DNA of 64,000 nucleotides from contig NW_004450267.1 of NCBI RefSeq assembly GCF_000321225.1, positions 1,981,695-2,045,694 of the forward strand, written 5' to 3'. The notes beneath the pieces were generated by a model. It saw nothing but the letters and a program-made list of their open reading frames with translations, made no database searches and was not told where the DNA came from. Shown here one piece after another: positions 32,670 to 44,708 of this stretch. The stretch's first letter is position 1; every line of letters begins with the position of its first letter. The translations under genes and the position numbers were made by a program. This DNA is from Odobenus rosmarus divergens. Lineage: Eukaryota > Chordata > Mammalia > Carnivora > Odobenidae.

Positions 32670-35397
32670 AATGTATTTACAGTCTTCTGCTCTGGCATTT
32701 GGATGTGTTTTTTTTTTTTTTTTAAATGCTCAATTATATATATTATTAATTTGTTTTTCTGCTGGGAGAAAAGAATATTCAAATTTTGGGAAAGATCCAA
32801 ATTCCTGATGACAAAGCTGGCTTCACCATAATTCAGTCTACTTATTAAAGGTGATATATTTTCCTAAACATTAAAACTTGTATTTTATCTCCCAGATAAT
32901 AGATTCAAGGTATTCAGCTACTGACTAGAATGTTGAAACATTCCATTTGAGCAAGTCGCTTAAAATTGTAGTGATGGTCTTTGCTGATTTGAACAGGGCC
33001 ATGAGAAAAAAAGTTGTATTTCATACCTTATTCAACCACTCAGGTGTAAGCACCTTTCCTCTTGAGAGTTAGCAAGCTTATGTAATGAGAGTCCCGTAGT
33101 TGCTGCTTCCTTCTTCGAACACCAGGCTGAAGAGACATATCCTCAGGGTTTACAATCAAATCACAGTCACTGAAGGAAGATCTGGAGGCATATTGTTGAT
33201 TGCCACCTGTTGTCTATGAGTAAACTGGCGTGTGGACTGGCATCCAGGGGCAGTCTCTTCTATCCTTTTGGTAAAGCCCTTCCTTGTGGCCCGCATAGCA
33301 GGTGCATCTTCAATTCTGACCCCAATGTGCCATTTCCAGTCTACATCATGACTCACAAAAACAGGTGTTTTCTATGAGAAATCTCTCTTCTGTAGTGTGT
33401 GTTTTTAGAGAAAAGCATAATAAGAAATTGTTGGGTACTTTTCCTCATTTAAATTACCTTTGCCAAAAGCAGATCTAAACTCTGCTCAAAATGTTTCCAT
33501 CTCCCTGTAAAGTGCAGCTTCTCTTAGCATGCCCACGGGAGGCCGGCTGCTCGATCAAATCATATGCCATTGGCAATATGTAACTCTAAAAGGTGTTATT
33601 TAATAAGTTTGCCAAGAACTCATTCTGTTTCTTCTCCAAATAAAACATTGCTAATGACTTTGTCTCTGGTTTTACATTCCTGGAAATATTTTTGCTATAT
33701 GTACTGAAAATTACTCATTTTGATGCCTGAGTAATTTAGATGCATGAGTGATATTATCTCATGTCTAACTTTAATGACAAAATTAATCAGTTTGCTATTC
33801 CAAAACATTATTTTGTGCTCATTCCAAGAATATGTGATTGGTTTACTGAAGTGGCTGTTGTTCTGTTTCAGAATGATGTGAAAATCCTATGGCTTCTTGC
33901 CACTAAGTGACAGTTTCGTAGACAACAAAACCTCGGACGGGGAGTAAATGGGTCATTTGTCCAGTAATTACTGATTTTTCAGATATCCACTTTTTACTTC
34001 CTATGCAGATCTTTCTTTTTCCAGACGCTTGTATAAAATTAGCACACCTTCAGATTCATTAAAATTGCAGTTGCACTACTTTTTAAATGACTGCCTTAAT
34101 GCTTTCAATGACCCATTTTGAGCCACTTTTGAAGGACACAATGCGACATGGCAAAAATAATTAAAAATGTAAATTTTATTAAAACAAACACGCAAACAAT
34201 GGGAAATATTCTTTAAACAAACTGTGCACCGTTGAGATGAGCAACCAACTTCACCTTTTTAGAGTACATTGTGCAGAGCCCGGAATATAATTTGAAGGAT
34301 GTTAACGTGATTTCTGAGAAAAATAATTGCCAACATATGAAAAGTATATTGTTTCATCTGTTTTCTTTTGAAACTGCCAACTTGATAGATCTAAATAACT
34401 AGAGGCCACCAGGGTTCCAAGGGTCATATTTTGTGCCACTTTATGTCCTCCCTGCTTACTATTCCTCCATGGGGAGGAAAGGTGAGAAAAGCCAGCCAAG
34501 GGCAGGAATTTCTAAGTTCCAGAGCAGAGCTGGCTGCAGGTGTACCAGGAACTGGGCCAGGCAACTGTCAGTTTGCTCCTTCCAGGTCAGGAGGAGTATT
34601 TGGTACAGACATTGCTTAGAGTTGCTGGTGTGTGGTGGTAATAAACAGATTTTAAGTTGTTCTTATTATTGCTTTCAAATTCTCTAGAAGTGATGCACAC
34701 CTTTATTATCTGTATGTGCAGCAGAGCACTCTCATCTCCAACTCTTGGTAAAGCCACTTAGGCTGGCCTAATAGAAGCACACCAGATGAAGTAGGTTAGG
34801 GAGAACACTAAGACAGGAGTAATCCTAGGCCTGCCTTACTTTGGTAGACTTGTAAATGGAGTGAGGGAGACTACACACACGCTTACTTATGTAAGTACAT
34901 ACATACATTCATCCCTGTCTTAATTTCTGCACTATTTCTCCTTTTTGAGCAGTGGGGTGGGGCATCAGGGCCTGAGGTGTCCAGGAGAAGAAAGAAAGCA
35001 GAGAGGATCCTAGAGACTTCCTGCAAGACAGCTGGAGGAAGTCCTGTGTACTCTGAATTCAACGTGATTCCCAAACCAAGTGTAAGCACTGATTCATTTT
35101 TTACACGATTTTAGAGATGCAATGCCAACTTTGCTAAAGTTTGTGGTGGTAAGGATGTGCTTAGTCAACAGAGTGTATCAAAATCCTGAGCTTAGATGAA
35201 ATGGGCAGTCAGAACGCTGGTGTTGAAATGTGGGGGCAAGGCTGTGCATCTAGGAAAGTAGCCGTTTTAAACATGGGTTCACAGAGTCACGGATACACCC
35301 CATCTGTCTTATCACATTACCCCTTATGCCTAACACAGTGGATATGGTCAGTGCAATTAGTGGACTGCTCACAATGTACTACAAATCCAACTCGTAA
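32670..35397. other. Long stretch without recognisable repeats
   Basis: About 2.7 kb in which I recognise no SINE, LINE, LTR or DNA transposon, only a T-run near 32710. It is AT-rich with several homeobox-like 'taatta' cores ('ccagtaattactgatttttc', 'caaaaataattaaaaatgt') between 33700 and 34200. Open frames are short and featureless. It could be a conserved non-coding block or simply old unidentifiable sequence. Confidence 0.45.
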
Positions 35398-35410
35398 AAT
35401 TCTCATTTTT

Positions 35411-35604
35411 TTAAAAAAAGATTTATTTATTTATTTATTTGAGACAGAGAGAGATAGAGAGAGCAAGCGAGCACACAGAGAGAGAGGGAGAAGCAGACTC
35501 CCCACGGAGCAAGGAGCCTGATGCGGGGCTCTATTCCAGGACCCTGGGATCAGGACCTCAGCCGAAGGCAGATTCTTAGCTGATTGAGCCACCCAGGCAT
35601 CCCC
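35411..35604 (-). mobile_element. Carnivore SINE, minus strand
   Basis: 'aaaaaaagatttatttattt', 'gagacagagagagatagaga', 'ctccccacggagcaaggagc' and 'gccacccaggcatcccc'. Both sides carry 'attctcatttttt' (right copy near 35609-35621), the target-site duplication. The body is diverged, so it is an older member. Confidence 0.92.
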
Positions 35605-35621
35605 CAGAATTCTCATTTTTT

Positions 35622-36230
35622 AAAAAAAGTCTTACATCCAGCCATTCCACATTAGGTTTTCCTGAAGTGAGGCACACTCATACACTCAGAGCATTCGCCA
35701 GTGAGCAAAGCTAAAGCAACCTGCGCGCTTTGTATTTTCTTGGGGAAAACTGATGACCTGGGCAATTGCTCAGTGATTAATGGGCAGGTGTTCTGCCTCC
35801 TCTGTGGAAGTGCTCCAACCCTGTGGTGAGCAGACATTAAATCAGAGCTTTTGAATACCAAGTATCACCTCCCCACCAGTACTCTGTTTTAGTTAAGGAA
35901 ATTCAACTAATTCAATAAATATTCACTGAGTGCCAATTATGAGCCAAACCCCAGGCTAGGAACCGGAATTAATGAAACTGTATTGCACAGTCTTTGTGAC
36001 AGATGTATACAACTTGCTATATTAGAAGGCAAAAATCTACCAGTGTAAGGAGAAAGGAATAAACAAAAGCTACTAGAGGGGATCTGGTGGGAGGGGTTAC
36101 ATCACTTTCTAGCTTAGGTCATTTCGGTGGGCAACCTGTGATCACCTTTATAAATATGCAAGTAAGTTTAACAACTTTTATGAGGCTTTTAAATAAGAAA
36201 ATAGTGCTTGGGAGTTGCAGGGTCTTAATG
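35622..36230. other. Unassigned non-coding DNA, with a possible L2/MIR scrap
   Basis: 'ttcaataaatattcactgag', 'tgccaattatgagccaaacc' at 35912-35950 resembles the end of an old L2 or MIR. The rest is not assigned. Confidence 0.35.
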
Positions 36231-36234
36231 AATT

Positions 36235-36362
36235 ACTTTCCCTCCCTCCTCCTTCCTCTTCTTCCCTTCTTTACTATAAACATATTGTTTGTATGTCTTG
36301 CTGTCACTGCGTTCTGTGTATCTATCCTAGTGCTTTGCCTCAATAATGTTCAATAAATATAA
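36235..36362 (+). repeat. L2 LINE 3' end fragment
   Basis: A C/T-rich lead-in, 'tgtatctatcctagtgcttt', and the terminal 'caataatgttcaataaatat' match the L2 3' end. Confidence 0.5.
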
Positions 36363-37500
36363 ACGTGGATGGACTAGTTCACTAACTGTGCTTAGAGAAG
36401 GGCCAAAAATGACCAAAAAAAAAAAAAAAAAGCTGACCTAAGCACTGTTGGCAAAAGACAAGTAATCAGTTACACAACCCCACTGGAGGCACTTAGGCAG
36501 ATGGAAAAAGATGGATTCAACAAAAGTACAAGACAACTGTAAGTCATCAGCCTGAGTTAATATTATCCACTCTTCTCCTGTCTGTGTTTGGCCAGCTGGT
36601 ACTACTGAGAGCACACTAATAATGTGTAATCGGAAATGACATTTTACAGCAGCTCTGCAATTTGAAGTGTGCACTCTGCCACATTTATCAGTGATACTCC
36701 CTACCTCCCTTAATCCCAGTCTCCTTCCCTTGAGGTTCTAAGTGAGTCTCAGTCATTTAAAGTGAGATTTCCTAATGTCACCGGATTATCCAAATAGAAG
36801 AACTTGCAAAAGTTGGAAAGGGAAAGTTTTAGCTCAACAGTCACTGTTATCATTTTTTGTTTGTTTGTTTTTATCTATGATACCAAATAGTAAATCTGGC
36901 CAACTTTACCTCCAGAATAAACTCATTATAGGACAAGCATTTACAGACCAGATTTTTTCAGTGTTGTTCAAGGGACAAGAGTCTTCACTGACCTAGTCTA
37001 AGAAGATACTATCTTTCCTCTTGGCAAATATTACAACCTCCCCAAACCCACGCCCTCCTGGAGCACCCACAGCAATCCTTATGAAAAACCAGTCAAAGCC
37101 AACTCCAAACAGTAAGGCAGACTATAGTTAATCTCTCTTTCATTAGACTAGTGTCCTAACTTTTTTGAGCCAACATTTAACTCTTTCAAGTTGTATTTTT
37201 TACAAAGCTATATAAGCTGTTAAAAAATTCGTACTAACAAGACCAGGGCCTGAAATCTACCCCTTTTTGGGGAAGCATTCAGCATGCATTTAGTCTGCAA
37301 TCTTGTCCCAAACCTGTATAGACTCTCTAACACCCACCAGATCACTGGGTTAGAATCTTGGAATAACATCCTTGCCTCCTCCCTCCCCGCCAACACACCT
37401 TTACTTCAGTTCTGACCTTGACAGTGCTCAGTTTTGCCGACCATTCAGCACTCCCCCACCATTCAGCACTCCCCTTGCCCAGCTATCTTGAATTATTTAT
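36363..37500. other. Unassigned non-coding DNA
   Basis: A run of 19 A lies near 36413-36431. Otherwise nothing is recognised. Confidence 0.35.
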
Positions 37501-37504
37501 GTAA

Positions 37505-37632
37505 TTGTATTCCTGACCAGAATGTAAGTTCTTTGAGACCATGTCTCATTCACCTTTATATTCCCTAATTGCCCTTTACACAGAGATTTGAAATATGATA
37601 AGCATTTGGTAAATAAATATTCAATAAAGTAG
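37505..37632 (+). repeat. L2 LINE 3' end
   Basis: 'gaccagaatgtaagttcttt', 'gagaccatgtctcattcacc', 'tttatattccctaattgccc', 'ttggtaaataaatattcaat' reproduce the L2 end ('ctgtaagctccttgagggcagggaccatgtct ... aataaatatttg'). Confidence 0.8.
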
Positions 37633-38499
37633 GCCAAATCATTTATTATGTGTGAGCATCAGATTCCCAATTATACAGTTGAGCGTTCGTTGTCAACTAT
37701 TTTGCCATTCGAAAATTAATCCTAATTCAATTTGGTATTAAAGTTTGAAAAACATTCAGAATAAAAACTAACCTGAGACCATATATACATATATATGTAT
37801 GTTCAAATTGACTTCAAAGGAAAAATATTTTAAAAGAATTTGACATTTGCAGTCTGTACTAACGAGATAACATTAGACTGCTATAAGCAAATTTCATTAG
37901 GTAGAAGTAAATCCCTAATTAGTTTAAAACTGTAACATGGTAAACAAATTATAATATTTATATTGTCAGCTAATACCATACTGAAAAAAATTACTCATGT
38001 TAACCAGACAAAAGTACAACATATATTATTCAATTTCAGATATTCAAGATATGAGAGCTGAAATATTCCTTAGCATTAAACTAGCACAGCAATCAGATAT
38101 TCATGTGCCCAGGGAGGCCAAGCTGGAGACCCAAATGCTTCTCAGTGGGTCCATGGGATGTGAGGGGAGAAGCAGGGCCTCTTTCTCTAAAGGGAAGAGC
38201 TGTTGGTAGCTCCAGGTTATGGTTGGAGATAAGGGCCTAGTATTGTCCTAAAAGAAGGAGACTGCAAGTCTACACATTTGTGGGAAAACTCTTGAGTTTT
38301 CAGTGACTTCAGATTGGTGGAGGGCAGGGGTAAAAACCAAGTGTGGGTTAAAGAAAACCTATCTATAGGTCAGACTTAATTCTATAGGTCGTCAATTCCT
38401 AGATAAACCACAAAATCTTTAAGGTACCTTCTGATCCTGAGATTTTGATCCTTTTGCCTAGCACATAATTTAATTAGTAAAAATTCTTCCTTATTTTCT
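37633..38499. other. Unassigned AT-rich non-coding DNA
   Basis: No repeat recognised. 'catatatacatatatatgta' at 37780-37801 is a short self-complementary AT stretch. Confidence 0.35.
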
Positions 38500-38704
38500 T
38501 TTTTTTTTAAAGATTTTATTTATTTATTTGAGACAGAGAGAATGAGAGAGAGAGAGAGAGAGCACATGAGAGGGGGGAGGGTCAGAGGGAGAAGCAGATT
38601 CCCTGCCGAGCAGGGAGCCCGATGCGGGACTCGATCATGGGACTCCAGGATCATGACCTGAGCCGAAGGCAGTCGCTTAACCAACTGAGCCACCCAGGCG
38701 CCCC
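38500..38704 (-). mobile_element. Carnivore SINE, minus strand, perfect target-site duplication
   Basis: T-run, 'aaagattttatttatttatt', 'gagacagagagaatgagaga', 'ttccctgccgagcagggagc', head 'gccacccaggcgcccc'. 'tcttccttattttct' is exact at 38485-38499 and 38706-38720. Confidence 0.95.
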
Positions 38705-38720
38705 ATCTTCCTTATTTTCT

Positions 38721-39855
38721 GACAGATGTTGCCTATCTTACTCTTTACTGAAATTATCAAGACATTATGTAAACAATACATTGTAAGCTCAAAAAAAAAA
38801 AAAAAAAAGATATTCCCAGAGAACAACTGATGGGCTTAAGTATAGAAAAACTGCCAAAACTCAAGACCTTCATGGAGTCACTTGTAGATTTTCATCTCAA
38901 TTTTTTGGTGTCTTTTCTGGGCTAGGTCAGTTCATTGTGAATCATCAATGACATTTGAAAAGGAAGAAAAAAAAACCCCTGAAATGGCATCCCTTATATT
39001 ATTTAGCACTCATATGGTCTTTGGATCTTTGTCAGAGATGTCACACTTATGGGCATGCACCTAAAGAAGTCTTGTGGCTTTGACCCAGTAATCATTCATT
39101 TATTGGGATTCATTTGCCTCTCCACACTTGCATTAATAACACTATATCTAAAAGCAAATGTCAAAGAGCAATTGATGACTTTTAAATACAGTTATATTCC
39201 AAAGCCACCCTAACATCTCACCACTTGGATAACTGCTACTGTTTAAACATATATGTAAAGTAATAGCAAGTGTTTTCTCTGACATCTTGGGAAGTTCATA
39301 TGCCAGAATCCAGAAAGAAAGTCTGAGGCTAGAGCTGATGGCATGAATTAGTTTGAGTGTTATGAATCATTTGACTAGTTGAGTTACCTTGGAAAACAGT
39401 TAGATGTCAAAAATGTCTTCATTCTTCCTTCAAATTCTTCAAATCATGCTTCCTGACATCTCTCTTACAATACAGCAGCTTGTCATAGCATCCCTACGCT
39501 TTCCATACCTTCCACGAACCAGTGTGAGTCAGGAACTACCTAATTCAGTATTTGCAGTCGACAGTCCCTGGGCACCTACTGGCAGAAGGCTCTGCACTAA
39601 GCACTGAGGAGAATGAACTAGATATGACGTCTGTCCTCCAGCATCTCAGACAGTGATGGGAGATTTCTGGAATGGAACACAAGGCCTTTGACGGCTTTAC
39701 CCTTCATGGAAGATGCCTACCATGTGCTTGACTGTGGTGAAGAGAGTCGTGCCTTTGCCTTTATAGGACATAAAATGTCTCATAAAGTTAAATAATAAAT
39801 TCCAGTATACATGAAACTAAACAAATCACCGAGTCCTTTTCAGTTCTATAAAGGG
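38721..39855. other. Unassigned non-coding DNA, with a possible ancient repeat scrap
   Basis: An 18-base A run is at 38791-38808. 'gggcacctactggcagaagg', 'ctctgcactaagcactgagg', 'gtctgtcctccagcatctca' (39568-39650) resembles the same old repeat pattern as 4530-4810, but only faintly. Confidence 0.35.
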
Positions 39856-39859
39856 CTAC

Positions 39860-40065
39860 AAAGAAAAGCCTCATCTCCTGTCATTACCCCCTTAAATTTT
39901 ATGTTCTATCAAATGAGAACTGCAGATCAGTCTCTGAACACAACCCATTGTTTCATGCCTTGGTTTCTTTCCAAATGTTAGTCTTACTACTAGGAGTCCC
40001 CTGAACTGCCACTTGTCTGCTTGGCAACTCTTAAGCATCTTTACAAAGCCACCTATGTCAGGATC
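39860..40065 (+). repeat. L2 LINE 3' region, degraded
   Basis: 'gtcttactactaggagtccc', 'ctgaactgccacttgtctgc', 'ttaagcatctttacaaagcc' 'acctatgtcaggatctct' resembles the L2 3' region. Confidence 0.4.
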
Positions 40066-40294
40066 TCTTGGGCCCCCCCTTACAATCTCTCAGGCCCCCA
40101 CCCCCATCTCTCAGGCCAGATGCTGCAGTGGCACTGCAGGTTTTGACCCGCTTCGTGCAGGTGCAGCCTGACAGTGCCTTGCCTCTAGTCCCCACTTGCA
40201 CCTCTCGCTTCCAAGCTCAGTGTCCCCATATGCAGAATCCAGAAGTGCCACCTATGTTGGGTGATCCTGAAACAGTTTGCCCAGCTCTTCAGGG
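40066..40294. other. Unassigned C-rich non-coding DNA
   Basis: Two C-rich tracts ('tctcaggcccccacccccat') give proline-rich open frames at 40068-40304. No CpG enrichment is visible. Confidence 0.35.
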
Positions 40295-40375
40295 GATCTT
40301 CTGAGGAAAAAAGAAAGGAGATGGAGAAGGGAGGGAAGAAGGGAGTCAGGGGGGAAAAGGGGAGGAGGAAAGGGA
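40295..40375 (+). repeat. Purine-rich low-complexity tract
   Basis: About 80 bases of irregular 'gga', 'gaa' and 'gggg' units with almost no pyrimidines. Confidence 0.8.
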
Positions 40376-40450
40376 TATGCACACAAATAACAGTAAGGCA
40401 AGGTTGCAGGATGTATACTGAGCATTGAGGAAAAGAAATCAAAGGGCAAG

Positions 40451-40640
40451 GGGCACCCGGGTGGCTCAGTCGTTAAGCGTCTGCCTTCGGCTCAGGTCAT
40501 GGTCCCAGGGTCCTGGGATCGAGCCCCGCATCGGGCTCCCCGCTCAGCGGGAAGCCTGCTTCTCCCTCTCTCACTCCCCCTGCTTGTGTTCCCTCTCTCG
40601 CTGTGTCTCTCTCTGTCAAATAAATAAAATCTTAAAAAAA
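40451..40640 (+). mobile_element. Carnivore SINE part of the composite insertion
   Basis: Head 'gggcacccgggtggctcagt', body 'catggtcccagggtcctggg' and 'gctcagcgggaagcctgctt', CT tract, tail 'caaataaataaaatcttaaa'. It is a well-preserved plus-strand copy. Confidence 0.95.
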
Positions 40641-40690
40641 TATTGTATGGTGACTAACATAACATAATAAAATAAAATTAAAAAAAAAAT
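40641..40690 (+). mobile_element. L1 3' terminus joined to the SINE tail
   Basis: 'tattgtatggtgactaacat', 'aacataataaaataaaatta' and an A-run equal the last bases of the carnivore L1 3' UTR (compare 32275-32310). It follows the SINE A-tail with no intervening sequence. Confidence 0.85.
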
Positions 40691-40715
40691 CTTTTAAAAA
40701 AAGAAATCAAAGAGC

Positions 40716-41285
40716 GATAATATGAAGCTAATGTGATAAAGGTATTAACCAAACACCACAGTAAAATAAAATGGACAAATAATAATTAGTAAATGTTATT
40801 GACTGGCTACAAATCTTGTTTTAGGAGAAAAGTTATCATCCTATTGGGAGCGCATCCAGTATGGTGGAAGGGTCAGAGAATGGGGGGAGGGGATATAAAG
40901 ATGATCAGTTTTGGGATTTACACAAAGTGAAAAAATTCCTAGTTCTACCTCCTTGGGAGCTGTTGCAGACACGGCATCGTGGGAGAAGGTATGAGCCAGG
41001 GATGAGGCATGGAGATTAGCAGACGTTACTTAAGACTTTATCTCAAGTGAGATCACAATGCTGTAAACTGGGCCACACACTTCATAATGGCCAGGCAATT
41101 CAATATGAATTCAGAAGTTTTTACTGTCTTGGTAAAAAAAAAAAAATTCTTCTCCTTGTATTTTTCAGATTTTGATTCTTTTTTTACGTTTAACAAAATA
41201 ACTTGACTGTTTTAGCTCTGAGCATCGACAGTGAGTGAAAAAGCTGTGAATTTTTTAAGTAATAAATGTCCAACATATAGAGGAG
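40716..41285. other. Unassigned AT-rich non-coding DNA
   Basis: Nothing recognised. Confidence 0.35.
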
Positions 41286-41289
41286 CCTC

Positions 41290-41425
41290 TGGCAGTGATT
41301 CTCAAAGATTATTGACACAATAAACGCCAATGAGCTTGTGAACATTCTGATTTCTGAGCCCTAGACTTTTCCTTCTGAATCAGAATTTCTGGGAGTATGA
41401 GCAAGGAATCTCTATTGCTAATGTG
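41290..41425 (+). mobile_element. MER5-type hAT DNA transposon fragment
   Basis: 'ggcagtgattctcaaagatt', 'gaacattctgatttctgagc', 'ccttctgaatcagaatttct' and 'aatctctattgctaatgtgc' match MER5 order. Confidence 0.65.
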
Positions 41426-43460
41426 CACTACATATTGTGATGGTGTAATCTGAATCCTTGAAATTTTGAAAAAATTGGCTTAAATAAACAAGCAAAATTA
41501 GTGTTAAACAAAAGTATACCTGTGTGTCTGTGTGTGCATGTGTGAGTCTGATAAAGTAAACATGTGTAAAGACCAACAGCTGATAACTTTTACTATTCAT
41601 CATAATTAGTCAAGAAAAGCAAAATACCTCTTATTCCAAATTAGAGAAATAATCTCCTTTGACTAACATTAAAGAACAGCTATTTGTTTTAAAATATTAG
41701 TCTAAAAAGATGGGATGTAAATCTGAAAAATATATCTTTAATTTAAAAAAAAATTATCAATGTGTTGCAAAAGAAAACAGTTGAAGTGATAAAAACTTCC
41801 AAAAGCATCATGAAAGAAATGATAAGTATAGAGTAAATTCTGTTTATTTTTACTGTGTAGTTTGCTGTTTTGACTGTGAAAGCTTTTGTATGTGTTCTTT
41901 AAATATCCCAGAATTCTCCAGTCTGTGAAGTCCCAAATCAGGTGATCAAGGGTCTCTATTCCACTCTTCTGCCAGAAGGCCAGACTTGAAGAAACCTGCC
42001 CTTCCCAAGGTGTTCTGAAAACCCCCAGGGAGTATGTAGGTGTTCCCACTCCAATCACGTTGTTGTCTGCCATGCCAGTCACCAGTCACCTGTCACCTGT
42101 TCTTACTTTGGAGCACTGCTTCGTCCAGTCCTGAGAACACTTTGCTCAGTTGTTCAGGCCATTGCTGCTCTCCTGGCACCACTTCAGCCAGACCAATGAG
42201 AGCTGAGACCACACTAGAGCAATAGACAACTTCACTAAAGTCTTGTCAATAACTGGGGGAAATTGCATCACAGATAATTTATAGATGGATATGCTGCTCT
42301 TAGAAAGACACTACAGTCCTAAGACCCTCATTACTGATCCCCTACTATGCAACTTCTTGTTTAGCTGACTGTGGTCTTGCTGTTTTAAAGGTCAGCCAGG
42401 CTATTTAGTCTCTGGATTGCAGCTGCGATAGGAGGCAGCCTGCTTTCTCCAATGGGAGTCCCCATTATCTTACTCCTTTCTCCAGAATCCTAGCCCCATC
42501 TCCTTGAATCCCAGAAAAAAGAAATAGTTTGCCCCCTCCCTCAACCTAATCCCATTGCCCAGTCATTCTTCTCTCATCCGGGATGACTGTCATTGGGGAT
42601 CTAATTTCCCTTGAGAGGGAATCGCATCTTTATACCCACTTCCCATGCTCTTAGCCCTTTTGACCCCAAATAAATCAGACCATATCTTGTAATACTTGTA
42701 ATTTTTATCAATATATGTCTCAAATACACTTATTCAGCATCAGTATAATTCTCAAAGTCTAGCTTATTTAATCTGGAACAACACCATCTGTCTTTAGTCC
42801 TTCAATTGGACTCAGCAACAGAACACTTCCATTTCAAGACTGCTCTCCAATATGATGCTATGACGAGGCCCACACAACGGTCTAAGTCTTTTGAGATTTT
42901 AACATGGTGTCCTGGGGCAACAATTTGAATAATAGCATTCACGTCTACCAAGACCAGCAATAATACATGAGCATAAAACAAATTTACATAATTTGGAATG
43001 ACAAAATCTATTAAAAATTAATCTTGTTTATATTACTAACCAAAACCTTAATTTCTTGATCTGAAACATCAGTATTTGGGTTACTAAACTACACATGAAA
43101 AGTCTTACTCCATAATAATGCATGGATTCCTGTCCTGTCTAGTGGTGGGTTCTCAACGTACTCCCTCCCCACAAATAAGGAGATCCTCTCCAGGGAAGTT
43201 CAAATTTCCATCCCTTACAAAGCAGAAATACTCTGCATCTTAAAAATAACATTTTTTTCCAGTCCCTCTTTGTCATTTTTTTTTAAAAGGTCTGTATATC
43301 TTTTGAAAAGATGCGTATTTTGTTTGTTTATTTACTTCGTTGGTTGGTTTGGTTTGCTAATTCGGTTTAGCTTTGGCCTAGGAAATGCATCCAAGAGGTG
43401 GGATGATTATCCAGACAAATTTCTTCTTTAAGCTACTGTGCTAATTCTGCTCTACAGAGT
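41426..43460. other. Unassigned non-coding DNA
   Basis: About 2 kb without a named repeat. There is a small GTCAC-repeat patch at 42077-42100 ('ccagtcaccagtcacctgtc'). The 114-codon minus frame at 41738-42082 has no features supporting a gene. Confidence 0.35.
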
Positions 43461-43464
43461 TAAT

Positions 43465-43612
43465 CTTTCTTTGTCTCCATTTTCCCAATTGTTAAATGAG
43501 AACAAGATAATACTTGCCAAGTGCGGATTAATCCATGTAAAGCATTAGTCAAGTGCTAAGTAGTTTTGCTCTTGCTACTTATCTTCAATAAGAAATTATC
43601 TTAATGCTGTGT
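43465..43612 (+). repeat. MIR SINE, plus strand
   Basis: 'tttctttgtctccattttcc', 'caattgttaaatgagaacaa', 'gataatacttgccaagtgcg', 'tccatgtaaagcattagtca' 'agtgctaagtag' follow the MIR core and tail. Confidence 0.7.
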
Positions 43613-44705
43613 AGGTGACAGTAATTTGTTGAAGTCTGGTGAGCAATAGCATAGTAACACATGAAACTGACATGTAACAGTAATAAAACATCATTGTCCA
43701 TTTCTTATAGATTGCATATTTGGACTGGATATACATTTTGGAACTCTGATATTATGCTGAGAGTGGTTTGACATTTAAATTAATGATATTATTAACTAGC
43801 TAAAAAAGACATTACCTTGAAAATTCTGTAAATTTCCATTCTTGGTGGGTTAATGAGTTGAAATTTGAAATATTCTTTTTATGTTTCAGTTCGTATCTCT
43901 CTTTATATTTTATCTATCTATTTCTCTCTCTCTCTCTCAGTGTAGAGCCCTGGTTTTGCAGAAATAGAAAAATACCAATGTGGAAAAAAGACTCTAAACT
44001 CCAATATATGTGATCTTGGTACTCACAACTGATATATATCCATTTTTTTCCTTGCTTCATAATGACTATATGAAGTGAGTGTATCTTTTGCCATTGTAGT
44101 CTAAATTTATTTTTCAAACCCCTTTTTCTATCTACAGGACAGTCAGTAAAATAGAATTAAGAATAAACATATAGTTTGGATAAGTAGAATTTTACTAATC
44201 AAATAGTTCCCAAATCAAATTTAAGATTGGAAGAAAATTTTAAAAGTGAACAAGAAAGGACTCAACATTATCTATTTCCGAATTCCTAGAGAACACAGAG
44301 AAACTCGCTAATCATATAATCTTATCCCCAGAAAGAATGTCTTTCTTGAGGTTGTATATTCTTTCTCACCCATGCAATTCAGAAAACAGTGTACTACTGC
44401 TTACAGATAAAAAGGAATAGCTTCTATCAGATTAAAATATACAGTTGTTTCCTGCTTAAAACAACTATAAAAACTAAATAAAATACACAACCACAGGTGT
44501 TGCAAAGCACCAGGGAGCAACAAAAGCAGCCATGATGTGAGGGGTCATGATGATGGAGAAAAAGAAACTTTGGAGAAGCCCAACACATAGTTCTACTGAG
44601 GCATTTGATGACTGCTGAATTGTACGTGTGTAGGGAGACCAACCACAAAGCAGCTGCTCAAAGGCTGAAATGCTAACCAGAATGTCTGGCAGCCGTATTG
44701 GACTG
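43613..44705. other. Unassigned AT-rich non-coding DNA with a short (CT)n
   Basis: A CT run is at 43922-43939. No other feature was recognised. Confidence 0.35.
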
Positions 44706-44708
44706 GGG

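Larger units (their letters stand above)
40431..40715 (+). mobile_element. Composite SINE-L1 insertion inside one target-site duplication
   Basis: The whole block is bounded by 'aaaagaaatcaaagggc' (40431-40447) and 'aaaagaaatcaaagagc' (40699-40715), 16 of 17 bases. Between them lie a full SINE and then the last about 45 bases of a carnivore L1. The shared duplication means SINE and L1 tail probably entered as one cDNA. Confidence 0.8.

Noticed and set aside
34433..34687. Overlapping plus-strand frames as a possible exon
   Set aside because: Two frames overlap in different phases with no splice consensus or domain. This is typical of chance.
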